Of a stretch of 64,000 nucleotides of DNA, positions 35,522 to 46,372 are shown piece by piece (position 1 is the stretch's first letter; the number at the start of each line of letters is the position of its first letter). Source of the stretch: Oikopleura dioica. Its lineage: Eukaryota > Chordata > Appendicularia > Copelata > Oikopleuridae. The position numbers were made by a program, and so were the translations under genes. The DNA lies in NCBI GenBank assembly GCA_907165135.1, contig OU015568.1, forward strand, positions 7,138,501-7,202,500, written 5' to 3'. Below the pieces are notes generated by a model, which saw only the letters and a list, made by a program, of their open reading frames with translations, searched no databases and was not told the DNA's origin.

Positions 35522-35783
35522 TCTGAATTCCAAGCCTGCATCAAAATTGTAACTGTACTTGCAAATTAAAGGGACAAACAAACAAGAAGTCAACAAAGAA
35601 TCTTCACCCAGCAAAATCTTCGGGGATTTCTCTAGCTTTTACTATTTTTTCTCTCTTGGAGGACTTGTTTATTGAAATGAACTGGTTTTTGATCTCAAGC
35701 ATCGCGAGTGGCTTACCCGGTCACTTGAGTACAGTGCAAAAATAAAATGTCAACAAGAGGCGGTTTTTATTATTCGGATGCGG

Positions 35784-36115
35784 TTAGATTCGCTCCATGG
35801 CTTCGATCATGAGGACGGAGTTGCCCCGGATGACACACATGCCCATGGTGTGGGAGGAGTTATCTGAAATTGTATTTGTCAGAATTGGACAGATAATCGA
35901 TAAACAAAGCGCGAACCTTTTCTGTACTCGATGGCGTCGTCGATAACCAGATTCATGAAGGGATCGAAGCCGCGAAGAACGCCCTCCACTTTTCGACCTA
36001 AAATTGAAATTCGCCACGTAACAAAAAAGAGAGGCTGTCTCGTACCTCCATTGACCTTGATGGACATCTTTCGGTCCATGAATTTCTTGAGCTCTGGAGG
36101 ATGTGCCTTGCTCAT
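35784..36115 (-). CDS. SNRPG: Small nuclear ribonucleoprotein G (Sm G)
   Basis: Three exons: [44 protein letters not shown], and [20 protein letters not shown] ending at 35784. The Sm1 and Sm2 motifs (FMNLV, VIRGNS) and the length of about 75 residues are as expected. It is one of seven Sm ring proteins of spliceosomal snRNPs. Confidence 0.95.
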
Positions 36116-36743
36116 CTTGGTGATGAAATCAAAATTCTAAGCGATCTGAAAAAAAAGAAAAACGATCGTTTTAGCTTTTACTCGAATTTAAATTGCACGA
36201 TGAAGGGTTATGAAAAGTGAAAAAAGAGTCTCACAATAATTATAATTAGTATACTGTAATACTGTCATAATAAATCGATAAATGGTTTTCTTGATAAAAG
36301 TAAAGACTTGCCCTATTCGACTTTGACTGCCAACAAAACTAGAGTTGACGGCTTTAACTTTAATTTGATTTTTTTTCGTTTTTGAAAGTACAGTTATTCA
36401 GTAGTGACATGTGTGTGTTTTACTAGGGGCTATTAAAAGACTGTTATTGAACGTAATTCAGAATAAAATAGAATTTTGCAGTAACAAGAAGAGGAATATA
36501 TATATTTTACAAGCAAGAGATGAAAACTAGAGTTGAATGGAGAGGACGATGTGCTCAGATGGCAGATGGAAAGTTTCTAGGAGGTATGAGCCAGAACAAA
36601 TGAACCACCTTTGGAGATCGTCGCATGGTGATTTGGTTCGATGAATTTTGCGTTTTACATCCCGAGTTTTGGGAGTGATGAAGTCTAAATTTGGCTCAAA
36701 TTTCGAAGTCAAGGAAGAGTAGCGACTACCTTGGTAGATAAGT
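36116..36743. other. Intergenic between SNRPG and V-ATPase c
   Basis: 628 bp without a supported gene. It would include the 3' end of the V-ATPase mRNA and a possible promoter or intercistronic region for SNRPG. Confidence 0.4.
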
Positions 36744-37375
36744 TTATGCGTACATCATGACGAGAGCAGTGATAAGACCGTACAGACCCAAGACTTCAGC
36801 AAAGATAAGCATCAAGACCATACCGACAAAGAGTTTTGGCTGCTGGGCTGTCCCTCTGACACCGGCGTCACCGACGATACCAATGGCGAAACCGGCCGCC
36901 ATGGCGGAAAGGCCGACCGAAAGACCAGCTCCCATATTCGTCAAGTCCTCACATAATATTTATATATCTTTATCTCTATCAATCTCTATTGACTTCTCTT
37001 TCTCAGGAGCAGCTCTTTTATTTTGCATCTAGAGAAGTAGCGAGCTCTAGAGATTTCTTACCTTGGCCATGGTGGTTCCATCTTTGTTGATTGTGTTGGC
37101 GATGAGGACGGCAACGACGACACCGTAGATGGCGAGGATACCAGCCATGACGACGGGAACGACCGATTTCATGATCAATTCTGGTTTCATGATGGCCATG
37201 GCGGCAATACCAACACCCGACTTCGCGGTACCGTAGGCGGCGCCCATGGAACTGAAGAAAATGCTTGATAAGGGAACAAAAGAAGGTTGAGTTGTTACCT
37301 GAAGACCATAGCGCTGGTGGCTCCCATAACGGAGAAGAAGGGGGAGTAGATCGGTCTTTCGGGGGAAACACTCAT
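36744..37375 (-). CDS. ATP6V0C: V-type H+-ATPase 16-kDa proteolipid subunit c
   Basis: Three exons (37375-37299, 37251-37062, 36947-36744) with clean GT-AG introns. They give about 156 residues, the family length: [60 protein letters not shown] and [20 protein letters not shown]. Four hydrophobic helices and the proton-carrying Glu in FAEVLGLYG are present. It forms the rotor ring of the vacuolar proton pump. Confidence 0.95.
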
Positions 37376-37725
37376 TCTAAAGGAAGATTGCGTGAACATA
37401 GGTAGTTGAATGAAGATGCGTCTCGAATTTACAGAATAAAATAAATAAGTTGAATACCGGTCTTTGAAAGGAATAACACCAGAAGGACTGAACTAGCGAT
37501 TCGGAATTGGTGAATTACTGATAGTAGAAATAGTAAAGAAGAAAGTAATACTTTGAGGTTGTCAAAAGTTGCTTGAGGTCGATGAAAATCGTGCTGAAAA
37601 AAGAGAAACTAAAGCATAGAAACTTAAAAGGGCGAGGCAAGAGCAGGTCGGTCAAATTTCTCTAGGTACGAAACAGTAGTTGTGCTTTGGGCGTTTTGGC
37701 TGGAGAAGAACTTCGAAGAAGGGAG
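37376..37725. other. Spacer between CCDC186 and V-ATPase c
   Basis: 350 bp with no supported frame, carrying the 3' end of CCDC186 and possible promoter sequence for the V-ATPase gene. Confidence 0.4.
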
Positions 37726-40700
37726 TCAGCGATGCATCCTATTAGGCTTGCAGCGGCAGGAGCTGTGCTAAAACACGCGGGCGAATAAGTCACACCCAAA
37801 TCGATAGAATAACCTACCTGGCGATCGATTTCCTCGCCCAACATCTTTATATTGTCCTGCTGCATCATATTCTTTAATAAAGTGTCTTCCAGAACTAATT
37901 GAAGTTTACGGTTAACTTCCAGGACCACGTCCAAGTTATCTGAAACAAAATGTCAACTTTTGAAGCTCCAAAACATCTTCTCCAAGCTCTATTCTACTGA
38001 CCTGGTGCAACGACATGTGCTCCAGCGAGAAGTCTATTGACCCTCTGCGCAAGTTCTTGCTCCGCCCCAGGAGGCTTCATCCTTCCATGCTGTTCCCTGA
38101 GCATGAAGCTTTGCAACAGTTTTGTCTTCTTTTTCAGCTCTTCCGTCAGCTGACTCACGTGGTCATTCAGGAAGTCGATCTTTTCGTTTCTCTTATATTT
38201 GGATTAGAATAAATTAAGTAAAACATGACTAATTTCTGATAGAATGCTGAGAGGAAAAGGGATCCAGAGGCGCCAGATAAATCGATTAATTTCAGCCGTG
38301 GAGGTGGCATCAATAAATAGTGCACCTTTGGGCTTTTCGCAATACGACATCATTGTAAACTTGAGCAAAAGTTAATCCATTCCTTGACATTGACTTTTTG
38401 ATTTTCAACAAGTCGATGTATCAGCTCTTTTTTGTCGATATTCGAGAGTCCGTAATCGTCGAAGCCATTAGTGGCAGTGTCGAGCCTCGGGCGGGGACTT
38501 TGCGTTCTGCTCTGCGTCCGGCTCATTGCTGGGCTTTGTGGCTCGACCACAGGACGCCCCTGCTGCTCGCCCATTGAATCCAGACTTAGACGACTTGAGC
38601 TTCTGGTGAGTTCCCCGTCGGAGGATTCGTTTTTCTTCAGCGCTTGTCGGAGTTCTTTTTTGATGGCTAAAAATGGGTAAACATCGAGCTTAAGCAGGAG
38701 CTTACCTTGGTTCTGCTTTTCTAGTGCTTTGACTCTGCTGTTAGCATCTTCAGCAGCTTTTTTCGCCGCTGCAAGCTCATCAACAGATCCGACTTTCTCG
38801 GTCTCGTACTGAGCCCGTAACTCTTTCAGCGAAGTCGTGACTTTTTCATGAATCCCCTTGAGCTCTTCGTATTCAGCGTTTGACTTTTCCAGCGTCTCTA
38901 GCCGCTTTGATTTCTCTTCAAGCTCCTGTCGAAAGGTACCGTTGTTTTCTGTCAATGAGCGGACTGAAGCAAGGAGTTCGGCCTCGCGGGTTTTGAGCGT
39001 TTCAGCTTGTTGCTGGCGATCTGCGGCGCATTCTTTTGCCCCGTTTACTTCTTCCAGCAAATTGTCGCGCTCGGCCGTGACTTCTTTTAACAACTGCTGC
39101 TCTTGCGCATACTGCAAATAAAAACGTGAATAAACAACAATCTGGTCGATCAATAAACAAGTCGGAGACAAGACAAAAGAGTCGTTCTCTTCCTTGATTT
39201 CAACCTATTTTCAAAATTACCTTAGCTCCAAGCTCGGTCAAATCCTCTTTTGCCCGTTGAGCGTTCTAGCCATAGCATTTCGTTCCGCACACAGTTGCGT
39301 TTTCCTCTTCGAGACAGGTAACCTGGGAGAGAAAAGCTGACGCCTTTTTGTCGTTCAAAAATAATCAAAATTGAGATTCCGAACGAGCCGATTCTCAAAG
39401 TTTATTTAAGAATCCTGACAGACAAAATGACTCATGCAAATGATGATTCTATCTTTTTCTTTTTCATGCTTTTTTCAATAAAAAATGAATACGAACGGTG
39501 GTAATGAACGACGTGCATTTTACAACCAATTACCTTCGCCGCAGCGTCGTCATAATCTGACTGTACTTTGGCTAGCGTTAGGGTTCGCACCCAAATAATT
39601 TTAAAATTTTAAAATGCTTAACAAATAACCATTTTTAGTGTCCCCCCCTTATTCATTCCACTGATTTCAAATCTGAAATCAGAATTTAAAATCTCCACTA
39701 GAACCCGAGTTCTAGAGTCGAGAAAATGGCGAAAAATCGCCGGTGTGCGCGCCGCGCCGCGATGGATGGGTGGCGCTCGTGTGCTGAAGTGCCGCCGCTC
39801 GCCGAGATCTTGGCTCAAGTAACTTTTTTCGAAAAATTTTTTTTTCGACCCTGATTTTGAAATTTTCGCAGATAAATCAAATCACCGTGAATGGGTCATT
39901 CTTAAAAAATTAACTTAATCGAAACGCAGGAACCCTTCTTTATCACTCCTGAAAGTCTTATCACTGGGGTTGCGCCAGTGGAAAAATGGACTTTTTGCAC
40001 TTGATCTGGAGGGATGAAATTTTGTGGACATATTTCTGAGGTCCTAATCAAGAAAAATCAAAAAAATTTCGAAAAATTAAGGGTATAGGGGTCGAAAAAT
40101 CGATTTTTTCATTTTTGCAAAATTAAGCCTGAGAAAACCAAGAATATCATTTTAAAAAATCAAAAATGATTTTTTCGAGTCGAAAAAGTCGAAGCAAGAT
40201 GATAAATCCGCAAATAAAGAAATTAAAACTCTAAAAACTAAATAAAAACCATAATAAAAGAAAAAACTTGAATAATTTGTATTTAAACCTCGAATGGGTG
40301 TGGGTGGGGTTGGGGACATAACTGAGATTGATCACCTCAGAGTCCAACGCCGATCTCAAGCCCCTTAAATTAAAAAATCAAGGAACGGGGCTGAGACGGC
40401 CCGAAGGGCCGTCAAGCCCCTTAAATTAAAAATCAAGGAACGGGGCTGAGACGGCCCGAAGGGCCGTCAAGCCCTTAAATTAAAAATCAAGGAACGGGGC
40501 TGAGACGGCCCGAAGGGCCGTCAAGCCCCTTAAATTAAAAAATCAAGGAACGGGGCTGAGACGGCCCGAAGGGCCGTCAAGCCCCTTAAATTAAAAATCA
40601 AGGAACGGGGCTGAGACGGCCCGAAGGGCCGTCAAGCCCTTAAATTAAAAATCAAGGAACGGGGCTGAGACGGCCCGAAGGGCCGTCAAGCCCTTAAATT

Positions 40701-43700
40701 AAAAATCAAGGAACGGGGCTGAGACGGCCCGAAGGGCCGTCAAGCCCTTAAATTAAAAATCAAGGAACGGGGCTGAGACGGCCCGAAGGGCCGTCAAGCC
40801 CCTTAAATTAAAAATCAAGGAACGGGGCTGAGACGGCCCGAAGGGCCGTCAAGCCCTTAAATTAAAAATCAAGGAACGGGGCTGAGACGGCCCGAAGGGC
40901 CGTCAAGCCCCTTAAATTAAAAATCAAGGAACGGGGCTGAGACGGCCCGAAGGGCCGTCAAGCCCCTTAAATTAAAAATCAAGGAACGGGGCTGAGACGG
41001 CCCGAAGGGCCGTCAAGCCCCTTAAATTAAAAAATCAAGGAACGGGGCTGAGACGGCCCGAAGGGCCGTCAAGCCCCTTAAATTAAAAAATCAAGGAACG
41101 GGGCTGAGACGGCCCGAAGGGCCGTCAAGCCCCTTAAATTAAAAAATCAAGGAACGGGGCTGAGACGGCCCGAAGGGCCGTCAAGCCCCTTAAATTAAAA
41201 AATCAAGGAACGGGGCTGAGACGGCCCGAAGGGCCGTCAAGCCCCTTAAATTAAAAAATCAAGGAACGGGGCTGAGACGGCCCGAAGGGCCGTCAAGCCC
41301 CTTAAATTAAAAAATCAAGGAACGGGGCTGAGACGGCCCGAAGGGCCGTCAAGCCCCTTAAATTAAAAAATCAAGGAACGGGGCTGAGACGGCCCGAAGG
41401 GCCGTCAAGCCCTTAAATTAAAAATCAAGGAACGGGGCTGAGACGGCCCGAAGGGCCGTCAAGCCCTTAAATTAAAATCAAGGAACGGGGCTGAGACGGC
41501 CCGAAGGGCCGTCAAGCCCCTTAAATTAAAAATCAAGGAACGGGGCTGAGACGGCCCGAAGGGCCGTCAAGCCCTTAAATTAAAAATCAAGGAACGGGGC
41601 TGAGACGGCCCGAAGGGCCGTCAAGCCCTTAAATTAAAAATCAAGGAACGGGGCTGAGACGGCCCGAAGGGCCGTCAAGCCCTTAAATTAAAATCAAGGA
41701 ACGGGGCTGAGACGGCCCGAAGGGCCGTCAAGCCCCTTAAATTAAAAATCAAGGAACGGGGCTGAGACGGCCCGAAGGGCCGTCAAGCCCTTAAATTAAA
41801 AATCAAGGAACGGGGCTGAGACGGCCCGAAGGGCCGTCAAGCCCCTTAAATTAAAAAATCAAGGAACGGGGCTGAGACGGCCCGAAGGGCCGTCAAGCCC
41901 TTAAATTAAAATCAAGGAACGGGGCTGAGACGGCCCGAAGGGCCGTCAAGCCCCTTAAATTAAAAATCAAGGAACGGGGCTGAGACGGCCCGAAGGGCCG
42001 TCAAGCCCTTAAATTAAAAATCAAGGAACGGGGCTGAGACGGCCCGAAGGGCCGTCAAGCCCCTTAAATTAAAAATCAAGGAACGGGGCTGAGACGGCCC
42101 GAAGGGCCGTCAAGCCCTTAAATTAAAAATCAAGGAACGGGGCTGAGACGGCCCGAAGGGCCGTCAAGCCCCTTAAATTAAAAATCAAGGAACGGGGCTG
42201 AGACGGCCCGAAGGGCCGTCAAGCCCTTAAATTAAAAATCAAGGAACGGGGCTGAGACGGCCCGAAGGGCCGTCAAGCCCCTTAAATTAAAAATCAAGGA
42301 ACGGGGCTGAGACGGCCCGAAGGGCCGTCAAGCCCTTAAATTAAAAATCAAGGAACGGGGCTGAGACGGCCCGAAGGGCCGTCAAGCCCCTTAAATTAAA
42401 AATCAAGGAACGGGGCTGAGACGGCCCGAAGGGCCGTCAAGCCCCTTAAATTAAAAAATCAAGGAACGGGGCTGAGACGGCCCGAAGGGCCGTCAAGCCC
42501 CTTAAATTAAAAAATCAAGGAACGGGGCTATATATAACAGCCGTATATTGAAAATTTTGAATATTGGTCTTCAAGCTGATGGTCTTCCACCAAGGAGGTC
42601 CTCCGGGGTCCTCCGGCCGAACTTGACCAAAGTTGACCATGGGTGGCCATATACCGGCCGAGCACGGCCATATATTGAATATTCATAATATTGGTCTTCC
42701 AGCAGATGAAGTCCTCCAAGGGGGTCCTCCAAGACAATATCAAAGACTTGCAGGCTTCATATTTTCAAGAGCCACGGCGCCTAGGAGTACCAACCGATTT
42801 TAACCAAACTTTCATAGATTGTTCGTTACGGCATTTACTACAATATATCGAGTACTCGTTAGTGCCGCTTCACTAGAAATGTGCCTAAAGACGAATTTAA
42901 TATTTTTTCTTAGCAAAAAGGGTTGAAAAACCCTTTTTATATATTTTAAAGAATTTTAACTTCTTCAAAATGGCAATATTACTATTGTAAATTTTCATAT
43001 AAACGAGTTTAAAGCAACTTGAAAATCAAGAAATTTATTTGCGTGCGAACCCTAGCTAGCGTTTCCGTGATTTCGGAGAGCTTCTCGGTTTTTTGTTTAT
43101 TGTCTTCAAGGAGCTCTTCGTATTTGAACTTGAGTGATTTTAACTCGCCATCGAGCGAGTTTGAGCGAACTTCTTCCGAATTCTAGGACATTTAATTGCG
43201 TCTCTGCTCGTATTTTTTATTTCAGACCTGATAGGTAGCGATGATTTGTTGGGTGTTGTTTCGAATTTGTTCAGTTTCCTCTTTGGACTCTTTGATGTCC
43301 CGCATCAGCTTCGAATTCTTTGCCTTTTCCTCTTCCAAAGATTGCGTCTCTTTCTTCAGCTTTTCCTGCGTCCACTTGAGTACATTCGAGTTGGCAACGA
43401 ACTGCTCCTTCATCGCGTTACAGTCCTTTGTCGCCTGCGCCGCCGTTTTCCGACACTTTTCAGCTTCGATTTTCATCTTATCTTCATTAGCCTTTGCTTT
43501 TGCCGCCTCTTTCGTGGCGTTTTCGGCGGCCCTCGAAGAGTCCAGCACTCGTTTTTCGACCATTGCATATTTCATCACGGAATCGTTGCGTTCTTTTTCC
43601 AGGTTTTGGATTTTACGCACTAGTTCGTTTGATTTGACAGTAGCGGCTTGCGCTCGCTCAGCGTCGTCTTTTTCAACGCTTGAAACCAGGAAAGGGGATC

Positions 43701-44464
43701 CTTGCTGCCGCCAGAGACTTTGACGAACTGCTCGGCGATGGGTTTCAGTTCGTTTAAATTTTCAACTTGCGTTTTGAGGCGGAAGATGTTCGCGTGCGCG
43801 TTCGCCAGTTCCGATTTGAGCTGAGATAGCTCGGCCATGATTCCTGCGTGCTGAAGGTCTTCGTTGTCCATGGAAAGAGGATCGGCGAGAGGCGGCTTTG
43901 ATTCGGTGGATTTGACGGGTTCGGCAAGGGATGGTTCTGGAGAGCTGGATTTGGATTGATCGGAAATAGCGGCGTTCTTTTCCGGCTCTTTTTTCGCTTG
44001 CGAATCTGGTCTTAGAGGAGTGGGAGACAGTGGATGATCGACAACATCTTCTGCTTCATCGTGATTTACAGTGACTTTTTCAGAATCGGCAACGATTGGG
44101 TCGGAAAGCTTCTCTTCTGGTATCCTCTTAATTTCTTCGGATTCAGTTTGAGGCGGGGGAATCGATTCAGTGTCAGGGATTAGCTTCGTTTCGTCATCTC
44201 TTGCCTTCTCTACCACTGCTACTTCAGAAGAGTCATGGGCTGGATCATTTCCTGGCTCCTTTGCTTCAGAATATGGAACATCAGCGCTTTCAGGGGCTTC
44301 ATTGTCGCTTTCGGAAACAAGGGCGTCGACTTCGTCGATGATTGCGGCTAGTTCGTGCGAGCTGACGATTTCCTCTCCTGACGGGAGATCTAGAGAACAA
44401 ATATGAAAATTCGTAAGCTCAAAATTTTGACGAAAAATTTACCCGAATTTTGATCGCCTTCCAT
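37726..44464 (-). CDS. CCDC186: CCDC186-like coiled-coil protein (RAB2 effector), interrupted by a 3.5-kb element
   Basis: Starts MEGDQNS at 44464, then a Glu/Ser-rich acidic N-terminus and long coiled coils (DLQHAGIMAELSQLKSELAN, MRKIQNLEKERNDSVMKYAM, KYEELLEDNKQKTEKLSEIT). The C-terminus is diagnostic: NEKIDFLNDHVSQLTEELKK, KTKLLQSFMLREQHGRM and LEVNRKLQLVLEDTLLKNMM match the CCDC186 family, which serves dense-core vesicle maturation with RAB2. The stop is at 37726. One exon is split between ITETLA and KVQSDYDDAAA by the element at 39579-43054; removal with one 8-bp duplication restores the frame. The intron 38382-38192 keeps frame as GA-AG. If not excised or spliced, the insertion would truncate the protein before its conserved end. 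Confidence 0.8.
39579..43054. mobile_element. hAT-like non-autonomous element (3476 bp), second family, in CCDC186
   Basis: Terminal inverted repeats TAGGGTTCGCACCCAAATAA (left) and, as complement, TAGGGTTCGCACGCAAATAA (right), one mismatch in 20, are flanked by the 8-bp duplication GCTAGCGT (39571-39578 and 43055-43062). The interior is a short GC-rich patch, the long hairpin satellite (40363-42528) and a roughly 130-bp imperfect tandem duplication (about 42530-42730). No transposase frame is seen. The TIR differs from that of the 3.65-kb family beyond TAGGG. Confidence 0.85.
40363..42528. repeat. Single-orientation hairpin satellite, about 40 units
   Basis: About 40 head-to-tail units of 52-55 bp with nearly no substitutions. 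Each has GGGGCT, GACGGCCC, GAA, GGGCCGTC and AGCCCC, then the spacer TTAAATTAAAAATCAAGGAAC. Unit differences are almost only in the count of C in the CCCC run and of A in the spacer. The units are the same satellite as in the 8.8-kb and 51-kb elements, in the orientation of their left arm. Confidence 0.95.
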
Positions 44465-45356
44465 AAAACTCTCTTCTTCAAGTTGTGTAGTTAGTATTCT
44501 CCTGTTTTTTGTTTTATTTCTTCAACTGGTCTACTAATTCTCCATCTATCGATTCGCGGCCTTTCGCCATCCCAAATCTAAATTCTCGACTGTAGCCGTC
44601 TGTCCTTCGATACGCCTTTTGGCCTCGATAGTTATTATCTCACACAGAGTGCACAGGAGCTTCGAATCAGTAGATCATTGTTATTGACAACTTAATTTTC
44701 GAAAAAATCGATTTTGAAACTTTCTTTTTTTGAGGAAAAAAGCGAGAAACTCCCATTTTTTTCGTAATTCTGAGTGCGAAAAATCACACTTTTCGCGACC
44801 CATGGTTTAATTAAACACTCAAACAATCACTTTTTTCTTTTTGTAAATAAAACTCAAAACAAATAAAATTCGGGAATTCGGGAAATAAATATTGACTTTG
44901 AAATTTTCAGATTTTTCTCTCAAAAAGCGGGAATTATGAAAAATAGTCAGAAGATCGTAAAAATGAAATGAAGCGATGGAAATTGTGATTTTTGAGTGAA
45001 TTCTTTTCGCTAAAGGCGTTTTGTGCGAGCGAAGACGTCTTTGAAAAAATAGAGCGCGCTGATTGGCCACGCGCGGTGGGTAAGAGTTACTCACCCGTTT
45101 TACGCAGCGAGGATTTCTAGTAGAGTGCCGATTTTGCAAATTTCGACGAAGACCTTTTTTATGTATAAAATTTTTTATAGTAAAAATGAAACTGGATGTC
45201 TTAGCTTTGGATACACTTCCAGAAAAGGCATAACGACTTATTCATTTCTGTATTAATGATTACTGAAACTGACTGACTATTATCACAAATTACAACAAGT
45301 TTACGTTTGCCAAGCTTCTTGAAATATCATCATTTGTTAAAGATTACCATTTTAGA
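44465..45356. promoter_or_regulatory. Divergent promoter region, CCDC186 / RPA2
   Basis: An 892-bp gap between divergently transcribed start codons, AT-rich, with no supported gene. It must contain the promoters of the minus-strand run and of the RPA2 run. No specific sites were identified. Confidence 0.45.
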
Positions 45357-46223
45357 ATGTCGGTCAAGAAGGCTCAGAACTACGTCCACGTGACCATTGC
45401 CACTCTCAACGCGAAGGGATCCTTTTTTGCCGACGACGAAGGAAACGGATTCCACATTAATGGAGTCAAAGTCTCGATGGGATCCGCCGTCTTCTGCGGA
45501 AAAGTTCTTGGAACACAGGTTCGCTCTTTTTTCTTTGCAGTTTTTGACGCTTTTCAGGAAGTCGAGAGTGGCAACGCAAATGCTCTCGGAATCTGCTTGG
45601 ACGATGGAACCGGAGTGCATCTTTTCAACGATGTCATTCGAGCTGTCCCGGTCAAGAAGGGAGACTACATCAAGATTTTCGGCGCTATCAAGCCTTCCAA
45701 AGATGGTGACCTTTCATCAATCTATCTCTGCCATAAAACCATTCTTTAGACAAGAACAAGGCTTCAGTAATCGTCCACGTGATCCGAAAGATCGAGAAGA
45801 ATCCCGGCTCCGTGCTGAGCTGCTTCATGCTCGAGGCGATTTACACCGTCGCTCAGGTAATGGGCAATGGCACCAACAAGGAAAACGTTCCAATCGACAA
45901 GGTAGCATTCTAATACGAATTCAAGGGTCAGTCTTTTTTAATTGAGGCGCCAAACGCAGTTGCTTCGACGAACGATTTCGTGCGCGAAGGAATGGACTCC
46001 CAGCAGAGCAAAGTCCTCGGCATCGTGATCAAGAACGAGACAGAGCAGGGCGCCCAGTGTCCAAAGGACTTTTCAATGCTTGGAATCAAGGAGGAGAAAC
46101 TCCGCGAAATTCTCGACCAGCTTGCTGATGATGGTCAGTTTTCCTTCCCCTACGATCTTTTATTATTTGTTTTCAGGACATATCTACAGCACCATCGACG
46201 AAGACCACTACAAGTCGACTTAG
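45357..46223 (+). CDS. RPA2: Replication protein A 32-kDa subunit
   Basis: Start MSVKKAQNYVHVTIATLNAK at 45357. The central OB fold includes VKVSMGSAVFCGKVLGTQEV, LDDGTGVHLFNDVIRA and GDYIKIFGAIKP. A linker and a C-terminal winged helix follow (VLGIVIKNETEQGAQCPKDF, GIKEEKLREILDQLADDGHI), ending TAG at 46221. Four short GT-AG introns, including 45519-45558 and 45709-45749. The phosphorylated Ser/Thr N-tail of vertebrate RPA2 is very short here. RPA binds single-stranded DNA in replication and repair. Confidence 0.9.
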
Positions 46224-46372
46224 ACCAAATTGAATCATTCCTCACTGCCCCTTACTGACAGATTCCCCTTTTTGATAGAAACAACATGTATTTTTCAAAA
46301 TGGAAGTTTTCCAATGATTTTCAATTAAAAAATCTTCAGAAAGCATTTCGATTTTCGGTGAGCTGAGAAAAA

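Noticed and set aside
40363-42528. CRISPR-like array of palindromic repeats with spacers
   Set aside because: The spacers are the same AT-rich sequence in every unit, the setting is an animal gene with introns, and target duplications flank the whole block. It is a satellite inside a transposon.
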